Positions 32,739 to 34,616 of a DNA stretch of 34,616 bases are shown one piece after another (the stretch's first letter is position 1; every line of letters begins with the position of its first letter). Source of the DNA: Furfurilactobacillus entadae (lineage in GTDB: Bacteria > Bacillota > Bacilli > Lactobacillales > Lactobacillaceae); assembly GCF_045862745.1 (NCBI RefSeq), contig NZ_BQXN01000025.1, forward strand, positions 1-34,616. Direction: 5' to 3'. The notes beneath the pieces are model-generated. The model had not been told where the DNA came from, ran no database searches, and was given only the letters and a program-made list of their open reading frames with translations. The position numbers and the translations under genes were made by a program.

Positions 32739-33266
32739 TTAGAATGGAAGGTCGTCATCCGAAATGTCGATGCTGTCACTGTTTCCAGCAAACGGATCGG
32801 CTGGTTGGCTTGGTTGGCTACTTGCAGCTGCGCTGTTTGTATTCCCACCATTGTTGCCACCAAACGGATTGGCGCTTCCTTGTTGAGGAGCGTTATTGTT
32901 GAAGCCGCCGTTGTTACCTGCGTTGTTAGTCCGTTGCTCACTTTGTGAACGGGATTCTAATAAGGCAAAGTTTTCAACGACCACTTCAGTCACGTAAACG
33001 CGCTGACCTTGTTGGTTATCATAGTTCCGGGTTTGAATCCGACCTTCGATTCCAACAAGCGAACCTTTGTGGGTAAAGTTAGCGAAGTTTTCCGCTGACT
33101 TCCGCCACACAACGCAGTTGATAAAATCAGCTTCTCGTTGACCTTGCTGGTTCGTAAACTGGCGGTCAACGGCTAACGTAAACGTAGCAACCGCTGCTCC
33201 TGATTGTGTGTAACGAACTTCAGGGTCACGAGTCAAGCGGCCAGTTAGAACGGCGCGATTAATCAT
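32739..33266 (-). CDS. ssb: Single-stranded DNA-binding protein
   Basis: This tetrameric protein coats single-stranded DNA in replication and repair. The 175-residue protein has an OB fold in the first 105 residues (MINRAVLTGRLTRDPEVRYT, DFINCVVWRKSAENFANF), then a Gly/Asn/Gln-rich flexible linker. It ends in DISDDDLPF, the acidic tip that recruits partner proteins. ATG 33266 has GGAG about 10 nt upstream. It lies between rpsF and rpsR, as in most Bacillota, so it is made with ribosomal proteins. Confidence 0.97.
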   Translation of the reverse strand: MINRAVLTGRLTRDPEVRYTQSGAAVATFTLAVDRQFTNQQGQREADFINCVVWRKSAENFANFTHKGSLVGIEGRIQTRNYDNQQGQRVYVTEVVVENFALLESRSQSEQRTNNAGNNGGFNNNAPQQGSANPFGGNNGGNTNSAAASSQPSQPADPFAGNSDSIDISDDDLPF

Positions 33267-33310
33267 GGTTGAAGTGCTCCTCTCGAAATTTTGTTAATTT
33301 AAACGGATGC

Positions 33311-33610
33311 TTATTCAGCGTCGCGTTTAACGATCATGTGACGTAAGATTCCGTCACTGATCTTAGCCAAACGATCAAATTCGTTTAAAGCTTCGGCTTG
33401 GTCAGTGGTCAGGTTGATAACGCGGTAAGTACCTTCGTTAAAACCTCCGATTTCGTACGCAAAGCGCCGAGTTGACCAGTCCTTTGAATCAGCAATTTGG
33501 GCACCGTTGTCCGTCAAGATCTTGTCAAAACGATCAACTAAGGCTTGCTTAGCGTCGCTATCTAAATCTGGGCGAACGATGTAGGTGATTTCATACTTAG
33601 TTGCTAACAT
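33311..33610 (-). CDS. rpsF: 30S ribosomal protein S6
   Basis: The 99-residue protein binds S18 and helix 22-23 of 16S rRNA. Its sequence YEITYIVRPDLDSDAK, DWSTRRFAYEIGGFNEGTYRVINL and ILRHMIVKRD is typical. ATG 33610 follows GGAGG. It is first in the operon rpsF-ssb-rpsR and is preceded by a structured leader of about 85 nt and a good promoter. Confidence 0.97.
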   Translation of the reverse strand: MLATKYEITYIVRPDLDSDAKQALVDRFDKILTDNGAQIADSKDWSTRRFAYEIGGFNEGTYRVINLTTDQAEALNEFDRLAKISDGILRHMIVKRDAE

Positions 33611-33697
33611 CGACTGTCTACCTCCTTATGGTCTTTAGACCCGCGTTCAATAACAACGGGTAAGGAGTCATTCACCGAAAAGGGTGAACGCTCACGA
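33611..33697 (-). promoter_or_regulatory. Structured rpsF leader
   Basis: Three hairpins can form in the leader on the minus strand: TTCACC/GGTGAA (33671-33687), ACCCG/CGGGT around an A/T loop, and GGTC-TAAA-GACC (33630-33641) a few nt before the GGAGG. S6-S18 leader motifs that give feedback control are known in many bacteria. I could not match the known CCG-bulge core with certainty. Confidence 0.4.
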
Positions 33698-33703
33698 ACT
33701 AAA

Positions 33704-33732
33704 AGTATAGCATGACACTTCTTAAATAACAA
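33704..33732 (-). promoter_or_regulatory. Promoter of rpsF-ssb-rpsR
   Basis: TTGTTA (complement 33727-33732), 17 nt and TATACT (complement 33704-33709). A small hairpin CCACCCT/AGGGTGG (33734-33752) lies directly upstream. The rest of the interval up to 33892 has no gene that I can support. Confidence 0.7.
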
Positions 33733-33892
33733 CCCACCCTCCTCAAGGGTGGCATTAACATCCGTGACATCTTAACCGAATGACCCGCGTAACACTGACG
33801 TTCGTTCACACATAATTAACATACGTGATGTGCGCCCAAAGATTTTTTATTGAGCTCATCTTTTAAAATGACCGACCGTAATCAACGTTAAT

Positions 33893-33932
33893 AAAAAAAC
33901 TGACTGCCGCCCTGTAGTGAGCGTCAACCAGT
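33893..33932 (-). terminator. Terminator after the YbjQ-family gene
   Basis: An imperfect ACTGGTTGACGC / GCGGCAGTCAGT stem on the minus strand is followed by seven T, about 25 nt after the stop codon. Confidence 0.7.
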
Positions 33933-33955
33933 AATTCATTAACCATAAATTTAGC

Positions 33956-34285
33956 TTACTTAAATTTTACAGCTGTTCCATAAGCGGCGACCGTTTCCAT
34001 GTCCTGACTAATGGAATCGGAATCGTAGCGCATCATGACTACGGCATCTGCACCCATGGCTGCAGCATTTGCACGAAGGCGCGTCACCGCAATGTCGCGG
34101 GCTTCACTCAGTAATTCTGTGTATGCCTTGATCTCGCCACCAACGATGTTTTTCAATCCAGCACCGATATTTTTGACCACGTTTTTGGACTGTGTTGTTA
34201 GCCCAAACACTTCACCAATTACTTCGTATTCTTGACCCGGAATATTTTCTGTCGTCACCACTAAAACGTTTACTGCTTCAGTCAT
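33956..34285 (-). CDS. YbjQ/UPF0145 family protein
   Basis: The 109-residue protein matches the YbjQ family: VVTTENIPGQEYEVIGEVFGLT at the N-terminus, GGEIKAYTELLSEARDIAVTRL in the middle, and GADAVVMMRYDSD near the end. Members form pentamers with a barrel fold and are sometimes called heavy-metal-binding, but function is not established. I chose ATG 34285, with GGGGGATGA upstream; ATG 34300 would add five residues and has no site. It stands alone between the IS fragment and rpsF. Confidence 0.88.
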   Translation of the reverse strand: MTEAVNVLVVTTENIPGQEYEVIGEVFGLTTQSKNVVKNIGAGLKNIVGGEIKAYTELLSEARDIAVTRLRANAAAMGADAVVMMRYDSDSISQDMETVAAYGTAVKFK

Positions 34286-34414
34286 TAGCTCATCCCCCAT
34301 TATTTTGTTGTCTTTATTGTGCCGATTTTAGAACAAACCTTGCAACAAACTCACCTCGACGCAACCTAAATTTATGCATTCTTCGATCAAACACAACAAA
34401 AAGGACTGACAACC

Positions 34415-34616
34415 TGACGTTTACCCAAAAAGTTGGAACTAAATAGTTTTGTTAATTAGGCAGTTAATTGCCGCTCGAAATCGAGTGGTGATTGACCGCC
34501 TAATTTTATTTTAATTCGCTTTTGATTGTAATAATTAATCCAGGAATTGATTGCTTTGGTTAGCTCTGAGGCGTTTGCGTATTGCTGTAAACTACCAATT
34601 TCAACTTTTAATGTAT
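34415..34616 (-). mobile_element. End of an IS3-family (IS150-like) insertion sequence
   Basis: The right edge contains the C-terminal end of an IS3-type transposase. It is followed by a segment (34415-34440) with CCCAAAAAGTTGGA, the pattern of terminal inverted repeats in IS150-group elements, starting with TG. The boundary is approximate, because the other end lies outside the window and the repeat cannot be compared. Confidence 0.7.
34456..34616 (-). CDS. IS3-family transposase, C-terminal fragment (window edge)
   Basis: The last 53 codons read TLKVEIGSLQQYANASEL..., then AINSWINYYNQKRIKIKLGG and QSPLDFERQLTA, ending at TAA (complement 34456-34458). The NYYNQKRI-x-x-KLGG-x-(S)P block is the conserved end of the DDE integrase domain of IS3-family OrfB, just after the catalytic Glu. 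No frameshift is seen in this part. Whether the element is intact cannot be judged from here. Confidence 0.85.
   Translation of the reverse strand, partial: TLKVEIGSLQQYANASELTKAINSWINYYNQKRIKIKLGGQSPLDFERQLTA

Overview
The window is about 34.6 kb of chromosome from a low-to-mid GC member of the Bacillota, most likely a lactobacillus in the broad sense (Lactobacillaceae). The evidence is the 5' end of 16S rRNA, strong GGAGG-type ribosome binding sites, the protein sequences, and the block rpsF-ssb-rpsR-gdpP-rplI-dnaB. In Bacillota that block lies close to oriC. Two near-perfect ParB-binding parS sites (12942-12957 and 22671-22686) also point to an origin-proximal position. Most genes, and the rRNA operon at the left edge, read on the minus strand. 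If the usual gene order holds, oriC lies beyond the right edge and the fork runs right to left, co-directional with these genes.

Layout, left to right. 1-660: 16S 5' end with two tandem rrn promoters. 661-1260: signal peptidase I. 1372-4185: a metal-handling island with a Dps-like protein, a small HMA metallochaperone-like protein and a P1B-type ATPase broken by a one-base frameshift. The ATPase and the HMA gene each have a promoter with the same architecture, a Crp/Fnr-type palindrome centred at -41.5 from the predicted start site. 4256-7290: a GtfA/GtfB-like pair of glycosyltransferases. 7557-7994: a universal stress protein. 8130-12621: a heterodimeric ABC exporter followed by a translationally coupled lipoprotein. 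12962-18860: a purine island (purB, purA, guaC, pbuX, xpt) with a purine riboswitch ahead of xpt-pbuX. It converts GMP and IMP to AMP and salvages xanthine. 18929-22060: a membrane-anchored glycerophosphodiesterase and a beta-lactamase-like serine hydrolase. 22368-24147: a small membrane protein, an aquaporin and two small hypotheticals. 24343-25464: a protein of the bacterial eRF1-like (baeRF) group. 25800-25916: a candidate small RNA. 26021-28115: a short-chain dehydrogenase and an MFS transporter. 28235-33610: the replication and ribosomal block. 33956-34285: a YbjQ-family protein. 34415-34616: the end of an IS3-family insertion sequence cut by the window edge.

The observations most worth following are these: (1) an apparently independent RNA of about 117 nt, with its own promoter and terminator, in which all three hairpin loops are C-rich (CCCC or more), as expected of an RNA that pairs with Shine-Dalgarno sequences; (2) the twin FNR-type boxes, with identical spacing, at the metal ATPase and chaperone genes; (3) both parS sites placed between a stop codon and its terminator; (4) an xpt gene whose family-conserved start position is AUC behind a perfect GGAGG, downstream of a purine riboswitch with an altered J1/2-P2 junction. 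All calls come from reading the sequence; no database search was run.
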